Origin: Flavobacteriales bacterium UBA6772
Lineage (GTDB): Bacteria; Bacteroidota; Bacteroidia; Flavobacteriales; UBA7430
Direction: 5' to 3'
NCBI GenBank assembly: GCA_905182215.1
Contig: CAJJAI010000062.1
Coordinates: 1 to 37,086 of the forward strand
DNA: 37,086 bases
Part shown: one piece after another, positions 17,035-24,333 of the stretch
How positions within the stretch are numbered: the first letter of the stretch is position 1
Layout of the letters: the number at the start of each line of letters is the position of its first letter
Notes under the pieces: model-generated
The model's database searches: none
What the model was told of the DNA's origin: nothing
The model's input: the letters and a program-made list of their open reading frames with translations, nothing else
Program-made: the position numbers and the translations under genes

Positions 17035-18846
17035 TTACCCAACGGTAAGATGTGCTTTAGGGTATTCGTAGTTAAGGGATCTCTGTTTACTACTGAGCGC
17101 AAAAGCAAGTGTAAGAGTCCCAATTCTACCTATAAACATACAGATCATAATTACTATTTTTCCCAGAAATGTAAGGTCCGCGGTAATTCCAGTAGAAAGT
17201 CCAACAGTAGAAAAAGCAGATACAATTTCGAAGGCTATAGGCATAATACCTTTTTCACCATCAGAAATACTCAATACAAAAATGGCTGCAAAAATGGAGG
17301 AAGCTGAAAATAAGAAAATAGAAAAAGCTTTGTGTAAGAGCTCTGGAGATATGGTTCTTTTTCCAATCTCAATTTTCTTTTTCCCTCTAATGGTGTTAAT
17401 TGCCGAGTAGATGATTAAGGTGAATGTTGAGGTTTTTATCCCTCCACCAGTAGATCCAGGAGACGCTCCAATAAACATTAAGAAAATAAATATTAAGAGC
17501 ATAGGAGTTCCAATAATAGAAAAGTCAACGGTATTAAAACCTGCAGTTCTGGCTGTAATAGATTGGAAAAATGAGGTAATCAATTGTCCTCCGAGTTTCA
17601 TTCCATTTAAGGTGTTTTCTTGTTCTAAAAAATAGAACATCAACATACCGAAAGCGATTAAGATTAAAGAGGTGTATAAGGATATTTGGGTACTTAGTTT
17701 AAGTCCTACCAATGGGTTTTTTATAGATTTCTTTATACGTTCAAAATTAAATAGGTCTTCTATTACAGGGAACCCTACAGCTCCCATAAAGATAAGTCCA
17801 GCTAGAACCATATGCATGCTGTGAGAGTTTTGCACTAGATGTTCGTGTAAGCCATCAGAAAACAAAGAAAATCCGGCATTGTTAAAGGCAGAGATAGAAT
17901 GGAATAAGGAGTAGAAAAATTGATCTTCTACAAATGGAAATTGAAGTTTTGGATTCCAAGTGAAATACAATAATACCATTCCAATAAATTCCATGAAAAA
18001 ACTAAAAAGGAAAATCTTCCTAAGTAATCCCTTTCCACTAAGTAAAGACTCTGAACTGAAATTTTCTTGTAGTATAGTTTGGTGTTTTATACCTAAGCCT
18101 TTTTTAGAAAACAAGGCAAATAGTGTTGCAAAAGATATGATGTTAAGTCCACCCAATTGGATTAATAACATAATTATAATATGTCCTTTTTGAGTGAAAT
18201 ATGTGGCTGTGTCAACTACAATTAATCCGGTAACACAACTGGCGCTAATTGAGGTGAATAATGCTTCGAAAAAGGGCATGTATTCCACATTTTTGGTCAT
18301 TTCAGGCATCATAAGGAAACCTGTTCCTAAAAGTATTAAAGCCAAAAATGAGACGATAAGCATTCGCGGTGGACTCATTTTTGAGAAAGTGAGCTGCGTA
18401 CTCGCTTTTCCAAGTTCAATACCTACCAAAACGAAGAAGTAGAACTGTAGAAATAGAATGTAAAAATCTTCCAGTTGAAAGAGTTCTGTTTGTTGACCTA
18501 GCCAATTGAGAAGCGATTGTTGAAAGAACAGAGTAGAGGAGGCATTAACCAAAATGAGTAGCAATAATAAGCCTTCGAACCAAGTTTCTTTTATGAGCTT
18601 TAAGGGTTCGTAGTTGTACAGAATATCGGTGAGGTATTTTAGGATGTAAAAAACAAAACTACCTTTAATAGCAATAAGAATCCATTCTTTAACTAAGTCA
18701 CTGGGGTTAAACCCAAATTGGTAAATGAGTAGAGATAAAATAAGACTGGCAATTAAAAAGCTACCAATTTTAAATAGATTCAAAACACGTTCTTTACTGT
18801 CGTAAAGTGCTAAGTTTATTTTTTCTCTTATGGATTGTATTGACAT
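17035..18846 (-). CDS. TrkH/KtrB-type potassium uptake channel protein
   Basis: Membrane subunit of a Trk/Ktr K+ uptake system. About 150 extra N-terminal residues with several hydrophobic helices precede the conserved core, a layout I recall from other Bacteroidota TrkH proteins. The four pore loops are visible: SISASCVTGL, SISAFNNAGF, SITARTAGFN and VSAFSTVGLS. The gating-loop segment GASPGSTGGGIKTS follows loop 3, and GRIGTLT follows loop 4. SCVTGLIVVDT and SAFNNAGF are more KtrB-like than TrkH-like. No TrkA/KtrA regulatory subunit gene is in the window. It lies 21 bp downstream of the heptose kinase and 162 bp upstream of the SLC12-type transporter. Confidence 0.9.
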   Translation of the reverse strand: MSIQSIREKINLALYDSKERVLNLFKIGSFLIASLILSLLIYQFGFNPSDLVKEWILIAIKGSFVFYILKYLTDILYNYEPLKLIKETWFEGLLLLLILVNASSTLFFQQSLLNWLGQQTELFQLEDFYILFLQFYFFVLVGIELGKASTQLTFSKMSPPRMLIVSFLALILLGTGFLMMPEMTKNVEYMPFFEALFTSISASCVTGLIVVDTATYFTQKGHIIIMLLIQLGGLNIISFATLFALFSKKGLGIKHQTILQENFSSESLLSGKGLLRKIFLFSFFMEFIGMVLLYFTWNPKLQFPFVEDQFFYSLFHSISAFNNAGFSLFSDGLHEHLVQNSHSMHMVLAGLIFMGAVGFPVIEDLFNFERIKKSIKNPLVGLKLSTQISLYTSLILIAFGMLMFYFLEQENTLNGMKLGGQLITSFFQSITARTAGFNTVDFSIIGTPMLLIFIFLMFIGASPGSTGGGIKTSTFTLIIYSAINTIRGKKKIEIGKRTISPELLHKAFSIFLFSASSIFAAIFVLSISDGEKGIMPIAFEIVSAFSTVGLSTGITADLTFLGKIVIMICMFIGRIGTLTLAFALSSKQRSLNYEYPKAHLTVG

Positions 18847-18867
18847 TCTATAGTTGTAATAACGTGA

Positions 18868-19839
18868 TTAGTTTTCACACGAATTAATAAGGTCTTCGAT
18901 TAAAATAGGAACCACCCCAACTTTTTCGCAAACTAAACCTCCAGCTAAGTTAGCAATTCTCATTAAACCCTCACTTCCCAATCCGCATGCAAGTGCTAGA
19001 GCTGCAACTGATACGACCGTGTCGCCAGCTCCCGAAACATCCACAATATTTCTTTTATGTGCCGCTTCTTTAAATATTTGTGTTTTACTTTGGAAGTAAA
19101 TCCCATGTTCCGAAAGGGTTAATAAAACGCTTTTAGCATTAAGTTTCTTAAGTACTAAACGTACATTTTCAGAAAGTTCTGTTTCAGAAAGTACATTAAA
19201 TTCTACAGACAAACCTTCTTTAATTTCTTTGAGGTTTGGTTTAAAGAGATCTACTCCTTTGTAGGCAAAAAAGTTGTCTTTTTTCGGGTCTACTATTGTA
19301 GGGATTTTAAGTTCTTTCGCTATTTGTATTGCTTTTTTTATTAAAGTCTCGGTAAGTAAGCCTTTGTTGTAATCTTCAAAAATGATTACATCAAACTTTT
19401 TGCTTCTAATAAGTGTTTCAAGTTCTGTTGCAATAAAGTGTTCTGTAATCGGTTTTGTACTTTCTTCATCAACTCTTAAGACGTGTTTATTATCGCTAAT
19501 AATTCGTGTCTTTACAGTGGTGTTTCTATCGCTAAGTCTTTGGATTCCTTCACAGCTGAGTTTTTGTTTCTCCATGAGCATGCTAAACACGTCTCCATAG
19601 TGGTCTGTTCCAATTGCAGAAAACAATACGGGCGTAGCTCCAAGAGATTGTATGTTTAGTGCTACGTTGGCAGCTCCACCCAATCTACTTTCACGTTTTT
19701 CTATTTCTACCACAGGAACGGGGGCTTCTGGAGACATACGATGTATGTTCCCCCACATGTACGCATCAATCATAGCATCGCCAATTATGAGTACTTGCTT
19801 GTTCTTAAACTGGTTTAATATAGAAGGTATTGAGTCCAT
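18868..19839 (-). CDS. D-glycero-beta-D-manno-heptose 7-phosphate kinase (HldA/RfaE1-type, PfkB family)
   Basis: Sugar kinase of the ribokinase/PfkB fold, expected to phosphorylate heptose 7-phosphate in LPS-core ADP-heptose synthesis. YMWGNIHRMSPEAPVPVVEI and RLGGAANVALNIQSLGA are the family N-terminal substrate motifs. VDPKKDNFFAYKGVDLFKPN sits mid-protein, and DVSGAGDTVVSVAALALA is the C-terminal anion-hole/catalytic Asp motif. At 323 residues it is the kinase domain only, with no fused adenylyltransferase as in HldE. Probably first gene of a transcript with the K+ channel gene. Confidence 0.88.
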   Translation of the reverse strand: MDSIPSILNQFKNKQVLIIGDAMIDAYMWGNIHRMSPEAPVPVVEIEKRESRLGGAANVALNIQSLGATPVLFSAIGTDHYGDVFSMLMEKQKLSCEGIQRLSDRNTTVKTRIISDNKHVLRVDEESTKPITEHFIATELETLIRSKKFDVIIFEDYNKGLLTETLIKKAIQIAKELKIPTIVDPKKDNFFAYKGVDLFKPNLKEIKEGLSVEFNVLSETELSENVRLVLKKLNAKSVLLTLSEHGIYFQSKTQIFKEAAHKRNIVDVSGAGDTVVSVAALALACGLGSEGLMRIANLAGGLVCEKVGVVPILIEDLINSCEN

Positions 19840-19899
19840 TTAGTTTTGTTTAGGTGCTAAATAATTAGCAGCTTTTGAGAGCTTAGCATACAAAAGAAC

Positions 19900-19930
19900 A
19901 AAAAAATCCCCCCGATTGCTCGGGGGGACT
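19900..19930 (-). terminator. Terminator of the aminotransferase gene
   Basis: Nine-base perfect stem TCCCCCCGA-TTGC-TCGGGGGGA followed on the minus strand by a run of Ts. It starts 7 bp past the aminotransferase stop and separates that gene from the heptose kinase gene downstream. Confidence 0.9.
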
Positions 19931-19936
19931 ATGAAA

Positions 19937-21130
19937 TTATGCTAATTTTTCGAGAGCAGTTTTAATTCTTCTCACTGCTTCAACGAGTATTTTGTCTGCA
20001 GCAGCATACGAAATACGCATGCAGTTAGGCGATCCAAAGGCTTCACCTGTTACGGTTGCAACATTTGCTTCGTTAAGCAAATACATACAGAAGTCGTTTG
20101 CATCTTTTACTTTGGTTCCATTGAATGATTTTCCAAAATAGTGAGAAACATCAGGGAATATATAAAAGGCTCCTTGAGGAATGCTCAATTTTAAACCTTC
20201 AATTTCTTGTAGTTTAGAAATCATTAAATCTCTTCTTCTCAAGAATGCTTCACGCATATCTTTAGTGCAAATAGGATCTGCTAATACTGCAGCTTCTGTA
20301 GCTTTTTGAGCTATAGAACAAGTCGCAGATGTTGTTTGACCTTGCATCTTAGTACAAGCAGCCGCCAGCCATTTAGGAGCTCCTAAATATCCAACTCTCC
20401 AACCCGTCATTGCAAATCCTTTAGAAACACCATTTACAGTAACAACTCGGTCTTTAATAGACTCAAATTGTCCAATACTTACGTGTTCTCCAAGGAAGTT
20501 TATGTGTTCGTATATCTCATCAGAGATGATAATTAATTCGGGGTTTTTTTCGAAAACCTTTACAAGTTCTGCTAATTCTGGGCGGCTATAAACAGATCCG
20601 GTAGGATTACAAGGCGTACTAAATAAAAAGGCTTTTGTTTTAGACGTTATTGCATTCTCAACCTGTTGTGCGGTAACTTTAAAGTCAGCTTCAACAGTAG
20701 CGTCTATTACTACTGGTGTCCCTTCGGCCATTTTCACCATTTGAAAATAACTAACCCAGTAAGGAGCTGGTACAATTACTTCGTCGCCAGGATTTACAAT
20801 AGCAAGCATTAGTTGAGCTAAAGTTTGTTTTGCTCCTGTAGAAGCTACAATCTCATCTGGAGCATAAGCTAGCTTATTGTCTCTTTTGAATTTTGTAGAA
20901 ATGGCCCTTCGCAGCTCTACTAAACCAGGAACAGGAGTGTAGTGAGAGAAATTATCATCGATTGCTTTTTTTGCAGCTTCTTTAATGAAGTCTGGTGTAT
21001 CGAAATCAGGTTCTCCTAAGCTTAGCGAAATTATATCTACTCCACAGTCAATTAATTCGCGACTCTGGCGCGCCATTGCTATGGTTTGAGATTCTTCTAA
21101 ACTTAGAATGCGGTCTGATAAAATATTCAT
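19937..21130 (-). CDS. Class I/Ib pyridoxal-phosphate aminotransferase (AspC-like)
   Basis: Cytoplasmic PLP enzyme transferring amino groups between an amino acid (probably aspartate, possibly also aromatic) and 2-oxoglutarate. SLSLGEPDFDTPDFIKEAA and HYTPVPGLVELRRAI mark the N-terminal part. FSTPCNPTGSVYS and IISDEIYEHINF hold the Asn and Asp that contact the cofactor. NGVSKGFAMTGWRVGY carries the Schiff-base Lys in SKGFAMTG. LRRRDLMI and GAFYIFPDV follow. 397 residues, standard for subgroup Ib. Monocistronic, with its own -7 box and terminator. Confidence 0.93.
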   Translation of the reverse strand: MNILSDRILSLEESQTIAMARQSRELIDCGVDIISLSLGEPDFDTPDFIKEAAKKAIDDNFSHYTPVPGLVELRRAISTKFKRDNKLAYAPDEIVASTGAKQTLAQLMLAIVNPGDEVIVPAPYWVSYFQMVKMAEGTPVVIDATVEADFKVTAQQVENAITSKTKAFLFSTPCNPTGSVYSRPELAELVKVFEKNPELIIISDEIYEHINFLGEHVSIGQFESIKDRVVTVNGVSKGFAMTGWRVGYLGAPKWLAAACTKMQGQTTSATCSIAQKATEAAVLADPICTKDMREAFLRRRDLMISKLQEIEGLKLSIPQGAFYIFPDVSHYFGKSFNGTKVKDANDFCMYLLNEANVATVTGEAFGSPNCMRISYAAADKILVEAVRRIKTALEKLA

Positions 21131-21170
21131 GTTCTTTGGGTATATGGCTGATTAGCTTTTTACGAGCTGC

Positions 21171-21178
21171 AAATATAA
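21171..21178 (-). promoter_or_regulatory. -7 box of the aminotransferase gene
   Basis: TATATTTG on the minus strand matches TAnnTTTG and lies 40 nt before the ATG. It sits between the yajC terminator and the aminotransferase start. No clear -33 element. Confidence 0.4.
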
Positions 21179-21223
21179 AAAACGGAAATTGTAAAATGGA
21201 AATGAGAGCTTTAAATCTTAAAA

Positions 21224-21254
21224 CAAAAAAAAACGGACCTAAGTCCGTTTTTTT
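21224..21254. terminator. Terminator downstream of yajC
   Basis: Stem AAACGGAC-ctaa-GTCCGTTT flanked by A and T runs on both sides. It ends the minus-strand nusB-DUF1573-yajC transcript, 40 bp past the yajC stop. The 78-aa track ORF that crosses it (21048-21284) is not credible. Confidence 0.85.
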
Positions 21255-21293
21255 AAATTTGTCAAGAAGTAATAAAGTCTTCAATATTTCAAC

Positions 21294-21575
21294 TTATACT
21301 TTAGCAATAGAAGTTTTATTAACGATCAATTTAGAACTACCACCATCGGCTTGAATCAATAATGTGTCGTCGTTAATTTCTAAAACTTTTGCGTGTATTC
21401 CACCTAAGGTAATTATTTTGTCACCTTTTTCAATTCCTGCACGGAATTTCGCCTCGTCTTTTTGTTTTTTCACCTGTGGGCGAATCATAAAAAAGTACAT
21501 TACTACTACAATTGCAATGAGTGGTAAAAAACTCATTAATCCAGATGCTGTGTCAGCTAATAAAATTGATAACAT
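21294..21575 (-). CDS. yajC: Preprotein translocase accessory subunit YajC
   Basis: Small membrane protein associated with the SecDF-YajC part of the Sec translocon. A single N-terminal membrane helix (MSFLPLIAIVVVMYFFMIRP) is followed by the YajC signature QVKKQKDEAKFRAGIEKGDK and a small beta domain with ITLGGIHAKVLEI and ADGGSSKLIVNKTSIAKV. 93 residues, standard length. It begins 2 bp after the DUF1573 lipoprotein gene and ends the nusB operon. Confidence 0.95.
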   Translation of the reverse strand: MLSILLADTASGLMSFLPLIAIVVVMYFFMIRPQVKKQKDEAKFRAGIEKGDKIITLGGIHAKVLEINDDTLLIQADGGSSKLIVNKTSIAKV

Positions 21576-21577
21576 GT

Positions 21578-22033
21578 TTATTCTTCTTTTAAGTTTACTA
21601 ATCCTGTAACTTTTAATACCATTTGGCTAGGAACCATATTGGTGGTTAAAGTAACTTTTTTGTTTTGTTTTCCTTTTTTTCCTTTACTGTTGAATTTTAC
21701 ATCTACAACGCCAGATTCTCCTGGAGCTACAGGTTCTCTTGGCCATACAGGAACTGTACATCCACAAGATCCTTTAGCATTTGTAATAATCAATGGCTCA
21801 GAGCCGGTGTTAGTAAATTCAAAAGCATACTCAACAGACTCTCCTTGGGTGATTTCTCCAAAGTTCCATTCTGTAGCCTCAAATTCCATTTTAGCATCAG
21901 ATGGAGTGTCTACTTGGTCGAGTGTTACTTGTGTGCGAATCTTTTGTTTGCTAGAGTCAATTTTTGAACTTGCATTTTCATTACATGCAATAAGTCCAAG
22001 ACTTAAAAGAGCTATTAAAATACTGTTTTTCAT
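21578..22033 (-). CDS. DUF1573-domain lipoprotein
   Basis: Lipoprotein signal MKNSILIALLSLGLIAC with the modified Cys at residue 17, then a single DUF1573 Ig-like domain. FEATEWNFGEITQGESVEYA and FTNTGSEPLIITNAKGSCGC are diagnostic, and PREPVAPGESGVVDVKFNSK completes the pattern. The family is abundant in Bacteroidota and its role is not established. Placed between nusB and yajC, an order I know from other members of the phylum. Predicted to be membrane-anchored on the periplasmic side. Confidence 0.9.
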   Translation of the reverse strand: MKNSILIALLSLGLIACNENASSKIDSSKQKIRTQVTLDQVDTPSDAKMEFEATEWNFGEITQGESVEYAFEFTNTGSEPLIITNAKGSCGCTVPVWPREPVAPGESGVVDVKFNSKGKKGKQNKKVTLTTNMVPSQMVLKVTGLVNLKEE

Positions 22034-22076
22034 GCGGTTGTTTTTATGTTTTATATATGTAGAATTTCAGTAAATA

Positions 22077-23018
22077 TTATACTAAACCTCTACCAAGTTT
22101 TTTCAATTTACCTTCTTCCTTAAAACGAATGGCCAATTTATCAATCACACCGTTAATAAAGATTTTACTCTTTTGACTAGAGTAGTCTTTAGAAAGCTCG
22201 ATGTACTCGTTAAGAGTTACTTTTACTGGAATAGTTTCGAAATTTAACAATTCACAAATAGCCATTTGCATAAGCAATTGATCCATATCCGAAATGCGTT
22301 CTTCGTCCCAATTACTAGCTGTTTCAACTATGTGTTTTGTGTAGTCTGAAGAGTTGAGAATCGTACGTTTTAATAAGTTAGAAGCAAATATTCTATCGTC
22401 TTCATCCTTAAATAAAGGTAAAAGTCTTGCATATTGATCACTTTCAGGTTTAAGCGACTTAATAGTTTTTATAACCGCTAGGTTGGAAACCTCAAAGTCG
22501 TCTAACCAATAGATGCTTTTTTCTTCTAAGAAAGAATGCACATCTTCGTTGGCTGCAATAAATTCCATGAAAAGTGCAGATACAAATTTACGATCCTCAA
22601 GAAAAGTGGCCTCGGGCTTGTTTAGATATTCCAAGTACATATCCGATTCTTGGATCTGTCTGAATATTTTACCCACAAGTTCAGGGTTTTCGTCCCAATA
22701 AATCTCATCATTTTCAAAACGCTCAGTAAGAGAAAGGTTTTTAGCTAAACGAGTGAGGGTTTTATTTTCTGTAAATTTCGTAATGGGATTCAAATCTTCC
22801 TGGCTTGGAAGTAATTTGTTTCTACCCTTTTCTATTTTGTCTGCTGCTTGTTTTTGTATAGCAACAAGTAATAATAGTAGGTGTATGTATAAAGAATGTG
22901 CTTTATCGAAACTATTATTTAGCTCTCGCTCACTTTTTGTTAAATCATCACTGTCTGAGTGGAAAAAAGCGTAAAGAATTTGAAGTACTTTAATTCTAAT
23001 ATGTCTTCTGTTGAGCAT
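22077..23018 (-). CDS. nusB: Transcription antitermination/ribosome biogenesis factor NusB
   Basis: NusB binds boxA RNA with S10 in the antitermination complex on rRNA operons. The track start at 23033 is a TTG; the in-frame ATG at 23018 gives MLNRRHIRIKVLQILYAFFH, the usual Bacteroidota NusB start, so I use it (313 residues). The conserved NusB core is C-terminal: RISDMDQLLMQMAICELLNF, VKVTLNEYIELSKDY and SQKSKIFINGVIDKLA. The protein is about twice the proteobacterial length because of an inserted N-terminal half, normal for this phylum. First gene of nusB-DUF1573-yajC. Confidence 0.92.
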   Translation of the reverse strand: MLNRRHIRIKVLQILYAFFHSDSDDLTKSERELNNSFDKAHSLYIHLLLLLVAIQKQAADKIEKGRNKLLPSQEDLNPITKFTENKTLTRLAKNLSLTERFENDEIYWDENPELVGKIFRQIQESDMYLEYLNKPEATFLEDRKFVSALFMEFIAANEDVHSFLEEKSIYWLDDFEVSNLAVIKTIKSLKPESDQYARLLPLFKDEDDRIFASNLLKRTILNSSDYTKHIVETASNWDEERISDMDQLLMQMAICELLNFETIPVKVTLNEYIELSKDYSSQKSKIFINGVIDKLAIRFKEEGKLKKLGRGLV

Positions 23019-23040
23019 AGATCTGGGTTTCAATGAGCGT

Positions 23041-23078
23041 AAAAAAAAAGAAGGAAAGCTCAGAGGAACTTCCCTTCA
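23041..23078 (-). terminator. Terminator after leucine dehydrogenase, overlapping the nusB upstream region
   Basis: On the minus strand GAAGGGAAG and CTTTCCTTC pair (nine bases, one G-U) around a ten-base loop, followed by nine Ts. It lies 14 bp past the leucine dehydrogenase stop and only 22 bp before the nusB ATG, and directly follows a TATATTTG box. Confidence 0.75.
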
Positions 23079-23084
23079 AATATA
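23077..23084 (-). promoter_or_regulatory. Candidate -7 box upstream of nusB
   Basis: TATATTTG on the minus strand fits TAnnTTTG. A transcript from it would begin inside the hairpin listed at 23041-23078, so either the box is fortuitous or the hairpin acts as a nusB leader element. Confidence 0.3.
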
Positions 23085-23091
23085 GAATTTA

Positions 23092-24186
23092 TTATTTTGC
23101 TAAAGCTTTACTGACACGGTTTTGAGCAATTTGTTTTGCTGCTTCGTGTGAAGTGATTTCTTCTAACTCAGATTTCTTTAAAATTTCTAAGGTAGTATTG
23201 TAAATTTCTTTTGTTTTAGCTAATGCACCTTCTCTGTTGTATCCATGTAATTCAGAGTAAACATTAATTAAACCACCAGCATTGATAAGGAAGTCAGGAG
23301 CATAAATAATTCCTTTATCCATCACCATTTGACCGTGTTTTACTTCGTCAGCTAACTGATTGTTAGCAGCACCTGCAATAATTTCACAGTTTAAACGACT
23401 CAATGTATCATCGTTTATAGAAGCACCTAATGCACAAGGAGCGTAAATATCCATGTCAACATCATATACAGCATCTCCAACTACGATAGTAGCACGGTAT
23501 TTTGCAGCGACCATTTCTAATCGTTCCTGACTAATATCGTTAATCGTAACAATAGCACCTTCTTCAGTTAAATGTTTAACCAAGTTCATACCTACATTAC
23601 CAATACCCTGAACAACTACTTTCTTTCCTGTTAATGAGTCAGAACCCCATTTGTACATTGCAGAAGCTTTCATTCCCATATATACACCGTAAGCTGTAAC
23701 TGGAGAAGGATCTCCCGAACCGCCCATAGATTCTGGTATACCTGTAACGTGCTTTGTTTCTTCACGAACCATTTCCATGTCGTGTGTAGTCATTCCTACA
23801 TCTTCAGCGGTGATATAATTTCCGCCTAAAGTTTCTACAAACTTCCCAAAACGACGCATAAGCGCATCTGTTTTTTGAGTTTTAGCATCTCCAAAAATAA
23901 CGGCTTTACCACCACCTAAATTTAATCCAGAAATAGACGCTTTAAAAGTCATACCACGAGATAAACGCAATACATCGTTAAGTGCTTCTAATTCATTTTT
24001 ATAATTCCACATTCTAGTCCCACCTAATGCAGGTCCTAGTGCAGTACTGTGTATAGCTATAATTGCTTTTAATCCTGTTTCTTCATCCTGACAAAAGACA
24101 ATCTGTTCGTGTCCCATTTCGCTCATTTCACGAATTACTGGGTTTGTAGAAGATTGTGTATCCTGTACGTCGGTTACCTTAATCAT
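23092..24186 (-). CDS. Leucine dehydrogenase (Glu/Leu/Phe/Val dehydrogenase family)
   Basis: NAD-dependent oxidative deamination of leucine and other branched-chain amino acids, or the reverse amination. The track ORF starts at 24222; I prefer the ATG at 24186 (MIKVTDVQDTQSSTNPVIRE, 364 residues), matching the usual length. IHSTALGPALGGTRMWNY and LSRGMTFKASISGLNLGGGK contain the substrate-binding Gly/Lys region. ITAEDVGMTTHDMEMV is next, and VVVQGIGNVGMNLVKHL is the NAD-binding Rossmann loop. The short GGTRMW-type active site fits Leu/Val rather than Glu dehydrogenases. Divergent from the ABC exporter, with a palindrome in its leader. Confidence 0.9.
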   Translation of the reverse strand: MIKVTDVQDTQSSTNPVIREMSEMGHEQIVFCQDEETGLKAIIAIHSTALGPALGGTRMWNYKNELEALNDVLRLSRGMTFKASISGLNLGGGKAVIFGDAKTQKTDALMRRFGKFVETLGGNYITAEDVGMTTHDMEMVREETKHVTGIPESMGGSGDPSPVTAYGVYMGMKASAMYKWGSDSLTGKKVVVQGIGNVGMNLVKHLTEEGAIVTINDISQERLEMVAAKYRATIVVGDAVYDVDMDIYAPCALGASINDDTLSRLNCEIIAGAANNQLADEVKHGQMVMDKGIIYAPDFLINAGGLINVYSELHGYNREGALAKTKEIYNTTLEILKKSELEEITSHEAAKQIAQNRVSKALAK

Positions 24187-24227
24187 AATGTTTAATTTTA
24201 TGGTGACTGAATTTTCTTTCACAAGAA

Positions 24228-24246
24228 CTAAGATTACTAATCTTAG
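24228..24246. promoter_or_regulatory. Perfect 8+3+8 palindrome between leucine dehydrogenase and the ABC exporter
   Basis: CTAAGATT-ACT-AATCTTAG is an exact inverted repeat. It lies in the predicted leader of the minus-strand dehydrogenase gene and just upstream (5 bp) of a TATTTTTG box for the plus-strand exporter gene, so it could be an operator for either or both. Confidence 0.45.
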
Positions 24247-24251
24247 AACTG

Positions 24252-24259
24252 TATTTTTG
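24252..24259 (+). promoter_or_regulatory. -7 box candidate of the ABC exporter gene
   Basis: TATTTTTG on the plus strand fits TAnnTTTG and lies 74 nt before the ATG. The palindrome at 24228-24246 covers the region where a -33 element would be. Confidence 0.35.
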
Positions 24260-24288
24260 ATTCAGAATTAATACTCTTAATTTTGCTG

Positions 24289-24296
24289 CAAAAATA
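24289..24296 (-). promoter_or_regulatory. -7 box candidate of the leucine dehydrogenase gene
   Basis: TATTTTTG followed by CAGC on the minus strand fits TAnnTTTG. It would give a leader of roughly 95 nt containing the palindrome at 24228-24246. Confidence 0.35.
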
Positions 24297-24333
24297 CTCT
24301 TTTTTTTGCAGATAAAAAACTGATAATTATCGC

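Noticed and set aside
21048-21284. Minus-strand 78-aa ORF between the aminotransferase and yajC
   Set aside because: It contains the yajC terminator and overlaps the start of the aminotransferase gene; no recognisable features.
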